A stretch of DNA of 64,000 bases, taken from NCBI RefSeq assembly GCF_010384365.1, contig NZ_CP048397.1, positions 4,836,001-4,900,000 of the forward strand, in the 5' to 3' direction. Position 1 is the stretch's first letter. Every line of letters starts with the position of its first letter. Below, one piece after another: positions 40,292 to 48,581 of this stretch. Source of the DNA: Streptomyces sp. S4.7. Its GTDB lineage: Bacteria; Actinomycetota; Actinomycetes; Streptomycetales; Streptomycetaceae. A model generated the notes under the pieces. It saw nothing but the letters and a program-made list of their open reading frames with translations. It was not told the DNA's origin and made no database searches. The position numbers were made by a program, and so were the translations under genes.

Positions 40292-42117
40292 CCTCGATCC
40301 TCCCCGCGGAGGCGACGGAGACGGCCACCGGCCGGACCACCGAAACCGCCCCCGCGAAGATCCCCCCTGCCCCGGGCAGGACGACCGCCCCCGGCACCGG
40401 ACCCGCACCGGGCCCGGCCGGGTCGGGTGACCAAGGGCAACTCGACCAACGGTCACTCGGCCAACAGCGCCCCGACCAGCTCCGACCCGACCAGCTCCGA
40501 CCCGACCAGCTCCGACCCGACCAACGGCCGCTCGACAAGCGGCGGTTGCTCATACGGCCCGTCGTCCGCTTCCGTACCTCGCGCGCCGATCTGGTCCTCT
40601 GCGCCGCCCTGCTCCTGGTGATCATGGCCGTCCAGGGCTGGAACATCCAGCACTACCCGACCCTCAGCGACGACGAGGGCACCTATCTCGCCCAGGCGTG
40701 GGCCGTCCAACAGGGCGACGGACTCGCCCACTACACCTACTGGTACGACCACCCGCCGCTCGGCTGGATCCAGATAGCCGCGCTCACCTGGCTGCCCTCG
40801 CTCGTCGCCCCGGAATCGATGACCGTCGGCGCCATGCGCTTCGCGATGCTGCTGGTCAGCGCGGCGAGCGCGGTACTGCTCTACATACTGGCCCGGCGTC
40901 TGTGGCTGCCGCGCTGGGCCGCCGGACTTGCGATGGCACTGTTCGGGCTCTCCCCGCTCTCGGTCGTGCTGCAACGGGAGATCTTCCTCGACAACATCGC
41001 CGTCATGTGGATGCTGCTCGCCTTCTGTCTGGCGGCGTCGCCCAACCGGCACCTGTGGCACCACTTCGCCGCCGGGATCGCCGCCGCCGTCGGGGTGCTC
41101 ACCAAGGAGACGATGCTCATCGTGCTGCCGGCCGTGCTGGTGACGATGTGGCGCAACGGCCACCCCGACACCCGTAAGTTCGCGGTCACCGGAGCCATCA
41201 CGGCCTGCGCGGTCATCGGCCTCTCGTACCCTCTCTTCGCCCTGCTCAAGGGCGAGTTGCTGCCCGGCGACGGCCATGTGTCGCTGTGGGACGGCGTCAT
41301 GTACCAGATGAGCAGGCCCGGCTCCGGCTTCGTACTCGACTCGGGATCCGGCTCGCACGGCGTCCTGCGGTCATGGCTCTACTACGACCGGATCCTGCTG
41401 CTCGGCGGGATGGCCGGTGCGCTCCTGCTGCTCCTGACCGTCCGCTGGTCCGTCACCGGGCGGGCACTCGCCGGCCCCGCCCTGGCCGTCGCGATACTCA
41501 CCGCCGTCGCGATGCGCCCCTCCGGCTACCTCCCGGCGATGTACGTCATCCAGGGTCTGCCGTTCCTCGCCCTGATGCTCGCGGGGGGCGCGGCCAGCGT
41601 CTCGCACGCGCTGCTGCGCAGAGGACGCGGGCCGGACGAGCCACGGGGACTGACCGCCGTACGGTGGACGGCCGTCGTCGCGCTCGTGGCCGCCTCCGTC
41701 GCGTACGTCGCACCCCGCTGGTACGACGGCAACCGCACCGCCCTGACCACAGACGCCAACGCCCCCTACCGGGCCGCCGCCTCCTGGATGGCGACCGAGG
41801 TGCCCGACCCGGCCGGCACCCGCGTCCTCGTGGACGACGCGATGTGGCTGGACCTGGTGCACGCGGGATACCGGCCGGGTCTCGGCGCCATCTGGTTCTA
41901 CAAGGCCGACCTGGACCCCGCCGTGACGAAGACGATGCCCGGCGGCTGGCGCGACATCGACTACGTCGTGGCGTCACCGACCGTCCGGCGCGACGCCCGT
42001 GACCTGCCACGAGTGCGCGACGCGCTCAACCATTCCAGAGCCGTGGCCGTCTTCGGGGACGGCGAGGACCGGATCGAGATCCGCCGGATCACAAACGTCG
42101 CGGGAGGCGAACGATGA
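40288..42117 (+). CDS. Dolichyl-phosphate-mannose/ArnT-type (GT39/GT83-like) transferase
   Basis: A 609-residue polytopic protein. The first ~80 residues are low-complexity and contain (RPDQL)4, encoded by 15-base tandem repeats (about 40471-40525). Then come helix LVLCAALLLVIMAVQGWN and HYPTLSDDEGTYLAQAWAVQ, the DDE luminal loop shared by protein mannosyltransferases and ArnT. TYWYDHPPLGWIQI, VVLQREIFLDNIAVMWMLL and VGVLTKETMLIVLPAVL follow, about ten further helices, and a C-terminal extracytoplasmic domain. It likely transfers sugar from a polyprenyl-phosphate donor made by the next protein. Starts and stops overlap both neighbours by four bases. Confidence 0.85.
   Translation: MTSILPAEATETATGRTTETAPAKIPPAPGRTTAPGTGPAPGPAGSGDQGQLDQRSLGQQRPDQLRPDQLRPDQLRPDQRPLDKRRLLIRPVVRFRTSRADLVLCAALLLVIMAVQGWNIQHYPTLSDDEGTYLAQAWAVQQGDGLAHYTYWYDHPPLGWIQIAALTWLPSLVAPESMTVGAMRFAMLLVSAASAVLLYILARRLWLPRWAAGLAMALFGLSPLSVVLQREIFLDNIAVMWMLLAFCLAASPNRHLWHHFAAGIAAAVGVLTKETMLIVLPAVLVTMWRNGHPDTRKFAVTGAITACAVIGLSYPLFALLKGELLPGDGHVSLWDGVMYQMSRPGSGFVLDSGSGSHGVLRSWLYYDRILLLGGMAGALLLLLTVRWSVTGRALAGPALAVAILTAVAMRPSGYLPAMYVIQGLPFLALMLAGGAASVSHALLRRGRGPDEPRGLTAVRWTAVVALVAASVAYVAPRWYDGNRTALTTDANAPYRAAASWMATEVPDPAGTRVLVDDAMWLDLVHAGYRPGLGAIWFYKADLDPAVTKTMPGGWRDIDYVVASPTVRRDARDLPRVRDALNHSRAVAVFGDGEDRIEIRRITNVAGGER
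40471..40525. repeat. 15-base tandem repeat in glycosyltransferase N-terminus
   Basis: About three and a half copies of GACCAGCTCCGACCC encoding RPDQL repeats in the cytoplasmic tail. Confidence 0.8.
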
Positions 42118-43391
42118 GCATTCTTCCTGTCCCCCCGCGGGGGACCGGCGAACTCGGCGACGCGGAGCTGGAGTCGACGGCCGTCGCCGAGCCGGGTGCT
42201 GTCACCGTCATCATCCCCACGTTCAACGAGGCCGCGAACGTACGGGAGTTGCTGCGGCAGCTGACGGAGTCCGTACCGTCCAGGCTGCCGTGCGAGGTGC
42301 TGTTCGTGGACGACTCCACGGACGGCACCCCGGAGGCGATCGAGGAGGCCGCGCAGGACTGCCCGTTCCCCGTCGCCGTCATCCACCGCGACGAACCGGT
42401 CGGCGGCCTCGGCGGCGCGGTCGTCGAAGGGCTGCGCACCGCCTGCTCCGAATGGATCGTCGTCATGGACGCAGACCTCCAGCATCCGCCGTCCCTGGTA
42501 CCGGAGTTGGTTGCCGCCGGTGAGCGCTCCTGTGCCGATCTCGTGGTCGCCAGCCGGTACGTCGACGGCGGCAGCAGGGCCGGACTCGCCGGCGGCTACC
42601 GCGTCGCCGTCTCCCGCGCCGCCACCTGGCTCACCAAGGGCCTCTTCCCGCGCCGGCTGCGCGGCATCAGCGACCCGATGAGCGGCTTCTTCGCCATCCG
42701 CCGCAGCGCCGTCACCGCGGACGCGCTGCGCCCGCTGGGCTACAAGATCCTTCTCGAACTGGCCGTACGGTGCCGGCCGCAGCAGGTCGCGGAGGTGCCG
42801 TTCGTCTTCCGCGACCGGTTCGCGGGTGAGTCCAAGTCGACGGCCAGGGAAGGGATGCGGTTCCTGCGGCATCTCGTCGAACTGCGCACGGCGTCGCCCC
42901 TCGCCCGGATGGTGGCCTTCGGACTGATCGGACTGACCGGCTTCGTACCGAACCTCCTCGCGCTGTACGGGCTGACGGGCGCGGGCATGCACTATCTGCC
43001 GGCCGAGATCGTCGCCAACCAGTTCGGGGTGGCGTGGAACTTCGTCCTCATCGAACTTCTGCTGTTCCGCGGCCGGCGGGGCCACCGGCACTGGGCGGAC
43101 CGGGTGGGGCGCTTCGCGCTCCTCGCCAACGCCGATCTGCTCCTCCGGATTCCGCTGATCGCCCTGCTCGTGGGGGAGTTCGGGGTGGAGGTCATGCCCG
43201 CGACGGTGCTGGCGCTGCTCGCGACGTTCGTGCTGCGGTTCGCGGGGACCGAGGCGCTGGTGTACCTGCCGAAGCGCAAGTGGGGCCGCTCGCGCGGACG
43301 CACCGCCGACGCCGCCGACGCCGCCGCCGGACCCGAAAGTGCCGGTGCCTCCCGCACCGTCTCCGCCACCCCTACCGGGAGGAGCGGCTGA
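42114..43391 (+). CDS. Polyprenyl-phosphate glycosyltransferase fused to GtrA domain
   Basis: A 425-residue two-domain protein. The N-terminal DPM1-like GT2 domain (about 30-255) has VTVIIPTFNEAANVRELLRQ, VLFVDDSTDGTPEAIEEAA, WIVVMDADLQHPPSLVPELV (DxD) and SDPMSGFFAIRRSAV. The C-terminal GtrA-like four-helix domain (about 275-395) has RMVAFGLIGLTGFVPNLLAL and VAWNFVLIELLLFR. It should make polyprenyl-phosphate-linked sugar and help flip it, supplying the upstream ArnT/PMT-like enzyme. Overlaps the preceding stop (ATGA) and shares one base with the next start (TGATG). Confidence 0.9.
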   Translation: MSILPVPPRGTGELGDAELESTAVAEPGAVTVIIPTFNEAANVRELLRQLTESVPSRLPCEVLFVDDSTDGTPEAIEEAAQDCPFPVAVIHRDEPVGGLGGAVVEGLRTACSEWIVVMDADLQHPPSLVPELVAAGERSCADLVVASRYVDGGSRAGLAGGYRVAVSRAATWLTKGLFPRRLRGISDPMSGFFAIRRSAVTADALRPLGYKILLELAVRCRPQQVAEVPFVFRDRFAGESKSTAREGMRFLRHLVELRTASPLARMVAFGLIGLTGFVPNLLALYGLTGAGMHYLPAEIVANQFGVAWNFVLIELLLFRGRRGHRHWADRVGRFALLANADLLLRIPLIALLVGEFGVEVMPATVLALLATFVLRFAGTEALVYLPKRKWGRSRGRTADAADAAAGPESAGASRTVSATPTGRSG

Positions 43392-45829
43392 TGACCCCGT
43401 TCCGCCGACCGCCCGCCCGGCGCAGCCGCCGTACCGCGCTGCTCGCCGTCACCGCGATGACCGCCGGACTGCTGCTCAGCGTCCAGCAGCCCGCCACCGC
43501 CGGCCCCAACCTCGTCAAGAACCCCGGCTTCGAGACCCCCGGCGCCGGGGGCGGCGCCGCGATGCCGGACTGCTGGTCGCAGTCCGGCTGGGGTGACAAC
43601 GACTTCACCTTCGCCACCGTCGCCGACGCGCACAGCGGCACCAAGGCGCTCAGGGTCGAGCTGAGCCGGCGGGTCGACGGTGACCGCAAGGCGCTGGTCA
43701 CCGAGTCGGCGGCGTGCGCGCCCGCCGTACAGGAGGGGAAGCAGTACGACCTCTCCCTCTGGTACAAGTCGACGACACCGGACACGGCGATCACGCTCTT
43801 CCGGCACGACACGACGGCCGGCTGGCAGTACTGGACCGACCTCAAGGCCCTTGACCTCAGCGCCGGTTACCAGCGCGCCGAGGTCCGTACCCCCGTCGTG
43901 CCGCCCGGCACCGACCGGATCAGCTGGGGCGTCTCCGTCTTCGGCACCGGCAGCGCCACCACGGACGACTACGGCATGGAGGAGGTCGCCGTCCCCGCGC
44001 CCGACCCGGAGTGCACCGGCACGGCGGCCGACTGCGCCGACGGCCGCTGGGAGGTGCTGGAGACCGAGAACCCGGTGCGCTCCATGCACTCCGTGGTCCT
44101 CAACAACGGCAAGGTGCTGCTGATCGCCGGTTCCGGCAACGACCCGGAGGCGTTCGAGGCCGGGACCTTCACCTCGGCGGTGTACGACCCGGAGGACGGG
44201 ACGTACACGACGATCCCCACGCCCGACGACATGTTCTGCTCCGGACACGTGCAACTCTCCGACGGCCGCGTGCTGGTGATGAGCGGCAACAAGGGCTATC
44301 CCGCGGCGGACGGCACCATCGGCTACCAGGGCTACAAGGACTCGTACGTCTTCGACCCGGCCACCGAGACCTACAGCAGGACCAACGACATGAACGACGG
44401 GCACTGGTACCCGTCCGCCACGATCATGGGCAACGGTGACGTGCTGTCCTTCGGCGGGCTGCGCGAGGACTCCACCGGCTCGGTGACGGCCGAGCGGTGG
44501 TCGGCGGCCGAGGAGGAGTGGCTGCCGCTCCGGCAGGTGAACCAGACCTGGTCGTACTGGGGTCTGTACCCGGCGATGGTGCTGATGCAGGACGGCCGGC
44601 TCTTCTACACCGGCAGCCACACCTTCGGCAACGGCACACCCGGCACCGGCTCCTCGATCTACGACTACGACGCCAACACCGTCACGGACGTGCCCGGCCT
44701 GCGGAACAAGGACGAGCGCGACCAGTCGACGAGCGTGCTGCTGCCGCCCGCCCAGGACCAGAAGGTGCTCACCATCGGTGGCGGGAACATCGACTCCAAC
44801 CCGGAGGCGAACCGGCTCACCGACATCATCGACCTGAAGGAGCCGAACCCGCAGTACCGTGCCGGGCCGCCGCTGCCGCAGGGCACCGTCGACCTGGGCG
44901 GCCCCGGCGGTCCGCAGCCGCAGACCGGTGCGCAGGGCAAGATGTACGGCTCCGCGGTGCTGCTGCCCGACGGCAAGGTGCTGGAGACGGGCGGCGGGCT
45001 GCACAACCGGGCCAACCCGGTCTTCTCGACCTCGGTCTTCGACCCGGTGACGGAGACGTACGACGTGGTGGCCACCGACCCGGAGGCGCGCGGCTACCAC
45101 TCGTCGGCGTTCCTGCTCCCCGACGGCCGGGTGATGACGACGGGCGACAACCCGGGCAACGGCTCCTGGAACCACCAGGTGTCGCTCTACACACCGCCGT
45201 ACCTGTTCAAGGGGCCGAGGCCGGAGATCACTTCGCTGATCGACCCGGAGTGGAACTACGGCGACACGCAGCGGATCACCGTCGACCGGCCCATCGCCAA
45301 GGCCGAGTTGATCCGTCCGGCGGCGGTGACGCACTCGTCGGACCCCAACCAGCGGTTCGTCGACCTGCCGTTGACGGTCGACGGGAACACCGTCGATCTG
45401 AATGTGACGGGCAATCCGAATCTGGCGCCGCCCGGGTGGTACATGCTCTTCGCGGTCGACGCCAACGGAGTCCCGTCGGTGGCCGAGTGGGTGAAGCTGG
45501 GCGGCCCGGCGGCGCTGGCGGAGAAGTCCGCGCACGGCGGGCATCACGACTTCGCGGGCGAGTTGGCGAAGCCCGCCAAGAAGCCCGCGAAGAAGCGGAG
45601 TTCGGTGCCGGTGAGCCCGCAGATCTCGGGCTGCGACCGGCACTACGGTTCGGCGAACGTGTGCGTGCCGACGGTCTTCCCGGAGACGGTGAAGGCGACG
45701 AAGGGCAGGACGGTGACCCGGGCGCGCTGCGACTGGCTCGCCGCGAACGGCTACGGCCCGCTGAAGGTCAACGGCAAGGACGACCCGCTGCGTCTGGACC
45801 CGGACGGGGACGGGAGGGCGTGCGCCTGA
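43391..45829 (+). CDS. Secreted GlxA-type copper radical oxidase with excalibur domain
   Basis: An 812-residue exported protein. Signal RRTALLAVTAMTAGLLLSVQ, then a carbohydrate-binding beta-sandwich (about 40-200; LVKNPGFETPGAGGGA, DISLWYKS-type strand). A kelch propeller with galactose-oxidase residues follows: DDMFCSGHVQLSDGRVLVMS (Cys of the Tyr-Cys cofactor), KDSYVFDPATETYS (partner Tyr), EARGYHSSAFLLPDGRVMTT (axial Tyr and His) and AAVTHSSDPNQRFVDLPLTV (second His). The C-terminal DUF1929 strand reads APPGWYMLFAVDANGVPSVA. After a Lys/Pro linker, residues ~745-812 form an excalibur-like calcium motif (DPDGDGRACA). All copper-site residues are present, so oxidase activity on alcohols/sugars is expected. 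Last gene of the operon. Confidence 0.9.
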   Translation: MTPFRRPPARRSRRTALLAVTAMTAGLLLSVQQPATAGPNLVKNPGFETPGAGGGAAMPDCWSQSGWGDNDFTFATVADAHSGTKALRVELSRRVDGDRKALVTESAACAPAVQEGKQYDLSLWYKSTTPDTAITLFRHDTTAGWQYWTDLKALDLSAGYQRAEVRTPVVPPGTDRISWGVSVFGTGSATTDDYGMEEVAVPAPDPECTGTAADCADGRWEVLETENPVRSMHSVVLNNGKVLLIAGSGNDPEAFEAGTFTSAVYDPEDGTYTTIPTPDDMFCSGHVQLSDGRVLVMSGNKGYPAADGTIGYQGYKDSYVFDPATETYSRTNDMNDGHWYPSATIMGNGDVLSFGGLREDSTGSVTAERWSAAEEEWLPLRQVNQTWSYWGLYPAMVLMQDGRLFYTGSHTFGNGTPGTGSSIYDYDANTVTDVPGLRNKDERDQSTSVLLPPAQDQKVLTIGGGNIDSNPEANRLTDIIDLKEPNPQYRAGPPLPQGTVDLGGPGGPQPQTGAQGKMYGSAVLLPDGKVLETGGGLHNRANPVFSTSVFDPVTETYDVVATDPEARGYHSSAFLLPDGRVMTTGDNPGNGSWNHQVSLYTPPYLFKGPRPEITSLIDPEWNYGDTQRITVDRPIAKAELIRPAAVTHSSDPNQRFVDLPLTVDGNTVDLNVTGNPNLAPPGWYMLFAVDANGVPSVAEWVKLGGPAALAEKSAHGGHHDFAGELAKPAKKPAKKRSSVPVSPQISGCDRHYGSANVCVPTVFPETVKATKGRTVTRARCDWLAANGYGPLKVNGKDDPLRLDPDGDGRACA

Positions 45830-45867
45830 GGAGCGCCGGCGGGCTGCACGGCTCGTGGGCCGCGTCT

Positions 45868-45916
45868 GTCCTCGCTCGCCGGACGGGCTCGAAACGCGAG
45901 TCCGGCGAGCGAGGAC
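45868..45916. terminator. Perfect 17-bp hairpin ending the oxidase operon
   Basis: GTCCTCGCTCGCCGGAC (45868-45884) and its exact complement (45900-45916), with an inner CTCG/CGAG extension. It is the full palindromic form of the dispersed repeat of the window, 38 bases after the oxidase stop. Confidence 0.9.
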
Positions 45917-46201
45917 GAACCGGCTGCCCGGCGGGCCCGGTCTCGGCCCGGGGCTCGGCCCGGGTCGTGTCTTCGAAGTAGCGCCGTCCGCCCGCGGGCC
46001 GGGCGGGACTCGGAAGACGGGTCCTGGGCCGGTCTGACGAATCCCATTCGAAGATCACGCACCACTTGTGCACCACAGCTGGCGGTCATTCCTGGCGGAG
46101 ATGCCAGTCGTGACCTTCGTTTCGCCGTTCTCCCGCCGGTACAGCCGCCGTTCCGTGATCACGGGGGTGGCTCACTCCACCGACGCGCGGCTGCGGCCTG
46201 C

Positions 46202-46540
46202 TCACAGGTGGGCGTCCAGGAACTCCCCGAGGGCTGTCCTGGACATCGGACCGCTCCCGGCCGCCGTCGCCCCGCCCCGATCGATCAGCACCAAGGAGGG
46301 CGCGCCGGTGACGCCGTACCGCCGTACGGGGCCGGGGCACCTTGCGATGTCGGCCCGAACGACGATCAGTCGGCCCTGGCAGACGTCGGCCACCTCCCGT
46401 ACCAGGGCGTCCATTTCCTTGCACGCTGCCGCGGCCTTGGGCCACACCCCGTGGAAGTACGCGAGCACCGGCACGTCCGCCCTCGCCAGGATGAACTCGA
46501 ACTCGGCTTCCTCATGCGGTCGTTGGACCCTGTTCGCCAT
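46202..46540 (-). CDS. Thioredoxin-fold protein lacking the CxxC site
   Basis: A 112-residue thioredoxin-like protein: FEFILARADVPVLAYFHGVW, then PKAAAACKEMDALVREVADV where WCGPC should be, VVRADIARCPGPVRRYGVTG and the cis-proline loop TGAPSLVLIDRGG. The WxxxxxxC pattern leaves only a displaced cysteine, so classical disulfide exchange is unlikely. It may bind a partner instead. Start ATG 46540 has no strong ribosome site; a GTG at 46561 is in frame. It is divergent from nothing obvious and just downstream of the helicase gene on the opposite side of an empty stretch. Confidence 0.75.
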   Translation of the reverse strand: MANRVQRPHEEAEFEFILARADVPVLAYFHGVWPKAAAACKEMDALVREVADVCQGRLIVVRADIARCPGPVRRYGVTGAPSLVLIDRGGATAAGSGPMSRTALGEFLDAHL

Positions 46541-46620
46541 CGGCACTTGCTGACGCTCCACTCGGTGCGAGGCAGTGGGCGCCTCCTTGTGTCTTTCGAC
46601 CGCGACGGCCGTACCGCCCG

Positions 46621-48039
46621 TCAGGGGGCCCTGCGCGCTCGGGCGGCCTTGCGGGCCTCGGCCATCGTGCGCGCCTCCGCGGCCTTGCGGGATTCCTTCG
46701 GCGGGCGGCCCGCGCGGGTACCCAGACCCCGGAACGCCGCGTTGCCGGTCCTCGCCCCGTCCTGCACCGGCGGGCGCTTCGCGCCTGTGATGCTGGTCAG
46801 CCTCTCCTCGCCGGAGCGAACCTGAGCGACCGTGGGCCGGATCCCGGCATCCGACATCATCCGGTTCACGTCCCGGCGCTGGCCGGGCGTGACCAGCGTG
46901 ACCACGCTGCCGGACTCCCCGGCACGCGCGGTGCGCCCGCCGCGGTGGAGGTAGTCCTTGGGGTCGGAGGGCGGATCCACGTTGACGACGAGGTCCAAAT
47001 GCTCGATGTCGATGCCACGGGCAGCGACGTTGGTGGCCACCAGCACCGTGACCGCCCCGTCCTTGAACTGGGCCAGCGTGTGCGTGCGCTGCGGCTGCGA
47101 CTTCCCGCTGTGCACAGCACCCGCCTTTATGCCGCTGCTCCGCAAGTGACGGGTGAACTGGTCCACACCGTGCTTGGTGTCCAGGAACATCAGCACCCGC
47201 CCGTCCCGAGCCGCGATCTCGGTGGCTGTCACGTACTTGTCGGCGGGATGGACGTTCAGTACGTGGTGCTCCATCGTCGCGACCGAGCCCTCCGCCCGAT
47301 CGACCGCGGCGAGCACCGGCTCATTCAGATACTGCCCGACCAGCTGATCGACGTTGCGGTCGAGCGTCGCGGAGAACAGCATCCGCTGCCCGCCGGGGGG
47401 CGTCCGGTCCAGGGTCTCCGAGACCTGCGGCAGGAAACCCATGTCGCACATCTGGTCCGCCTCGTCCAGCACCGCGATCCGCACCCGGTCCAGGTGACAG
47501 TCCCGCCGGGCGACGAGATCGGCCAGCCGTCCCGGCGTCGCCACCACGACCTCGGCACCCGCCCGGAGCGCCGCCACCTGCCAGCCGATCGCCAGCCCGC
47601 CGACCACAGTCACCGAGCGGAGCCCGAGCGCCTCCGCGTAGGGATCCAGTGCCTCGCTCACCTGCTGCGCGAGTTCCCTTGTCGGCACCAGGACCAGCGC
47701 GAGAGGGCGCTTCGGTTCGGCGCGCCGACCCGCCGTACGTGCGAGGAGCGCGAGCCCGAAGGCGAGGGTCTTTCCCGAGCCGGTCCGCGCGCGGCCGAGG
47801 ACATCGCGGCCGGCCAGCGCGCTCGGCAGGGTGGCCGCCTGGATCGGGAACGGCTCCCGTATCCCGAGCCCCGCCAGCACCCCCATCAGCTCGACGGGCA
47901 GTTCCAGCTCCGCGAAAGAGCCGGCCGGTGGGAGGCCGGGCGACCGTGTCCCCGGCACCGAGAGCTCGCCCCGCGGGGCCCTCCCCCGGTCGGACCTGCC
48001 GGGTCCAAAGCGACCGGAGGCCGACTGCTTCGACTTCAT
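46621..48039 (-). CDS. DEAD-box RNA helicase
   Basis: A 472-residue helicase with the full motif set: Q motif GIREPFPIQAATLPSALAG, I GRARTGSGKTLAFGLAL, Ia LVPTRELAQQVSEAL, II LDEADQMCDMGF, III MLFSATLDRNVDQ, V LVATNVAARGIDIEHLDLVV and VI YLHRGGRTARAGESG. The N-terminal ~45 residues (KSKQSASGRFGPGRSDRGRA) and C-terminal ~60 residues are basic and low-complexity, typical of RhlE-like RNA helicases with RNA-binding tails. It has a 13-bp hairpin in its leader (48073-48104), which may control it as for cold-responsive helicases. ATG 48039 follows GAGGAACCCCCA. Confidence 0.92.
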   Translation of the reverse strand: MKSKQSASGRFGPGRSDRGRAPRGELSVPGTRSPGLPPAGSFAELELPVELMGVLAGLGIREPFPIQAATLPSALAGRDVLGRARTGSGKTLAFGLALLARTAGRRAEPKRPLALVLVPTRELAQQVSEALDPYAEALGLRSVTVVGGLAIGWQVAALRAGAEVVVATPGRLADLVARRDCHLDRVRIAVLDEADQMCDMGFLPQVSETLDRTPPGGQRMLFSATLDRNVDQLVGQYLNEPVLAAVDRAEGSVATMEHHVLNVHPADKYVTATEIAARDGRVLMFLDTKHGVDQFTRHLRSSGIKAGAVHSGKSQPQRTHTLAQFKDGAVTVLVATNVAARGIDIEHLDLVVNVDPPSDPKDYLHRGGRTARAGESGSVVTLVTPGQRRDVNRMMSDAGIRPTVAQVRSGEERLTSITGAKRPPVQDGARTGNAAFRGLGTRAGRPPKESRKAAEARTMAEARKAARARRAP

Positions 48040-48072
48040 TGGGGGTTCCTCGTTTCGGCGCCCTGAACGGAC

Positions 48073-48104
48073 CTGGGCCCGTGCCTTGTCCGGCACGGGC
48101 CCAG
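48073..48104. promoter_or_regulatory. Leader hairpin of the helicase gene
   Basis: CTGGGCCCGTGCC, loop TTGTCC, GGCACGGGCCCAG: perfect 13-bp stem located 33 bases before the helicase ATG on its leader side. Could be a leader RNA structure or a terminator for plus-strand transcription. Confidence 0.6.
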
Positions 48105-48124
48105 GCTCTCTGCAAGCGTGACCC

Positions 48125-48581
48125 GACCTTACCAGCGCGGGCCTCGCGCCGGCCGTCCCGCGGCCCGGCCGGGCACCCGCCCCGGGGACCGTCACGCGCT
48201 GAAGGCCGGTAAGCCCATCGACATCCGGGATGCTCTTGCCGAGCGGTACGAGGGGTCCTGCCGAAGGTGACCGGGCGCTGGACGTGATTGCCCCGCAGCT
48301 GGACACCGTGGCGGGCACGGTCGGGGTGCGATCCCGGCACACAGGAGGGGCGCGAGCGAGGGGGCGTCCCGGTCGTCGGGAAGCGGGTGGGCGAAGGCCG
48401 CCGGAACCAGGGCCAGGGGCCCTGTCCCGATGGGCCCCGGCCGCTCGACAGCCCAGCGGTGCGGAGTCCCAGCGGCGGCGAAGGTCATGGTTCCAGCGTG
48501 CGGCGGGTGGGCTGCCGGGGCAGACGGATCCGCTCGTGCCACGAGAAGCGCACGAGGCGTGGCGTCGACGGAGGCGCGATT
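48125..48581. other. Gene-poor gap with possible coding remnants
   Basis: About 450 bases. On the plus strand, HALKAGKPIDIRDALAERYE (48193-48252) and DRALDVIAPQLDTVAGTVGV (48270-48329) read like pieces of real proteins, but in different frames and without starts. They look like eroded gene fragments. Nothing else is recognised. Confidence 0.4.

Noticed and set aside
42992..45643. An 883-codon minus-strand frame
   Set aside because: Antisense of the copper radical oxidase gene; no recognisable motif.
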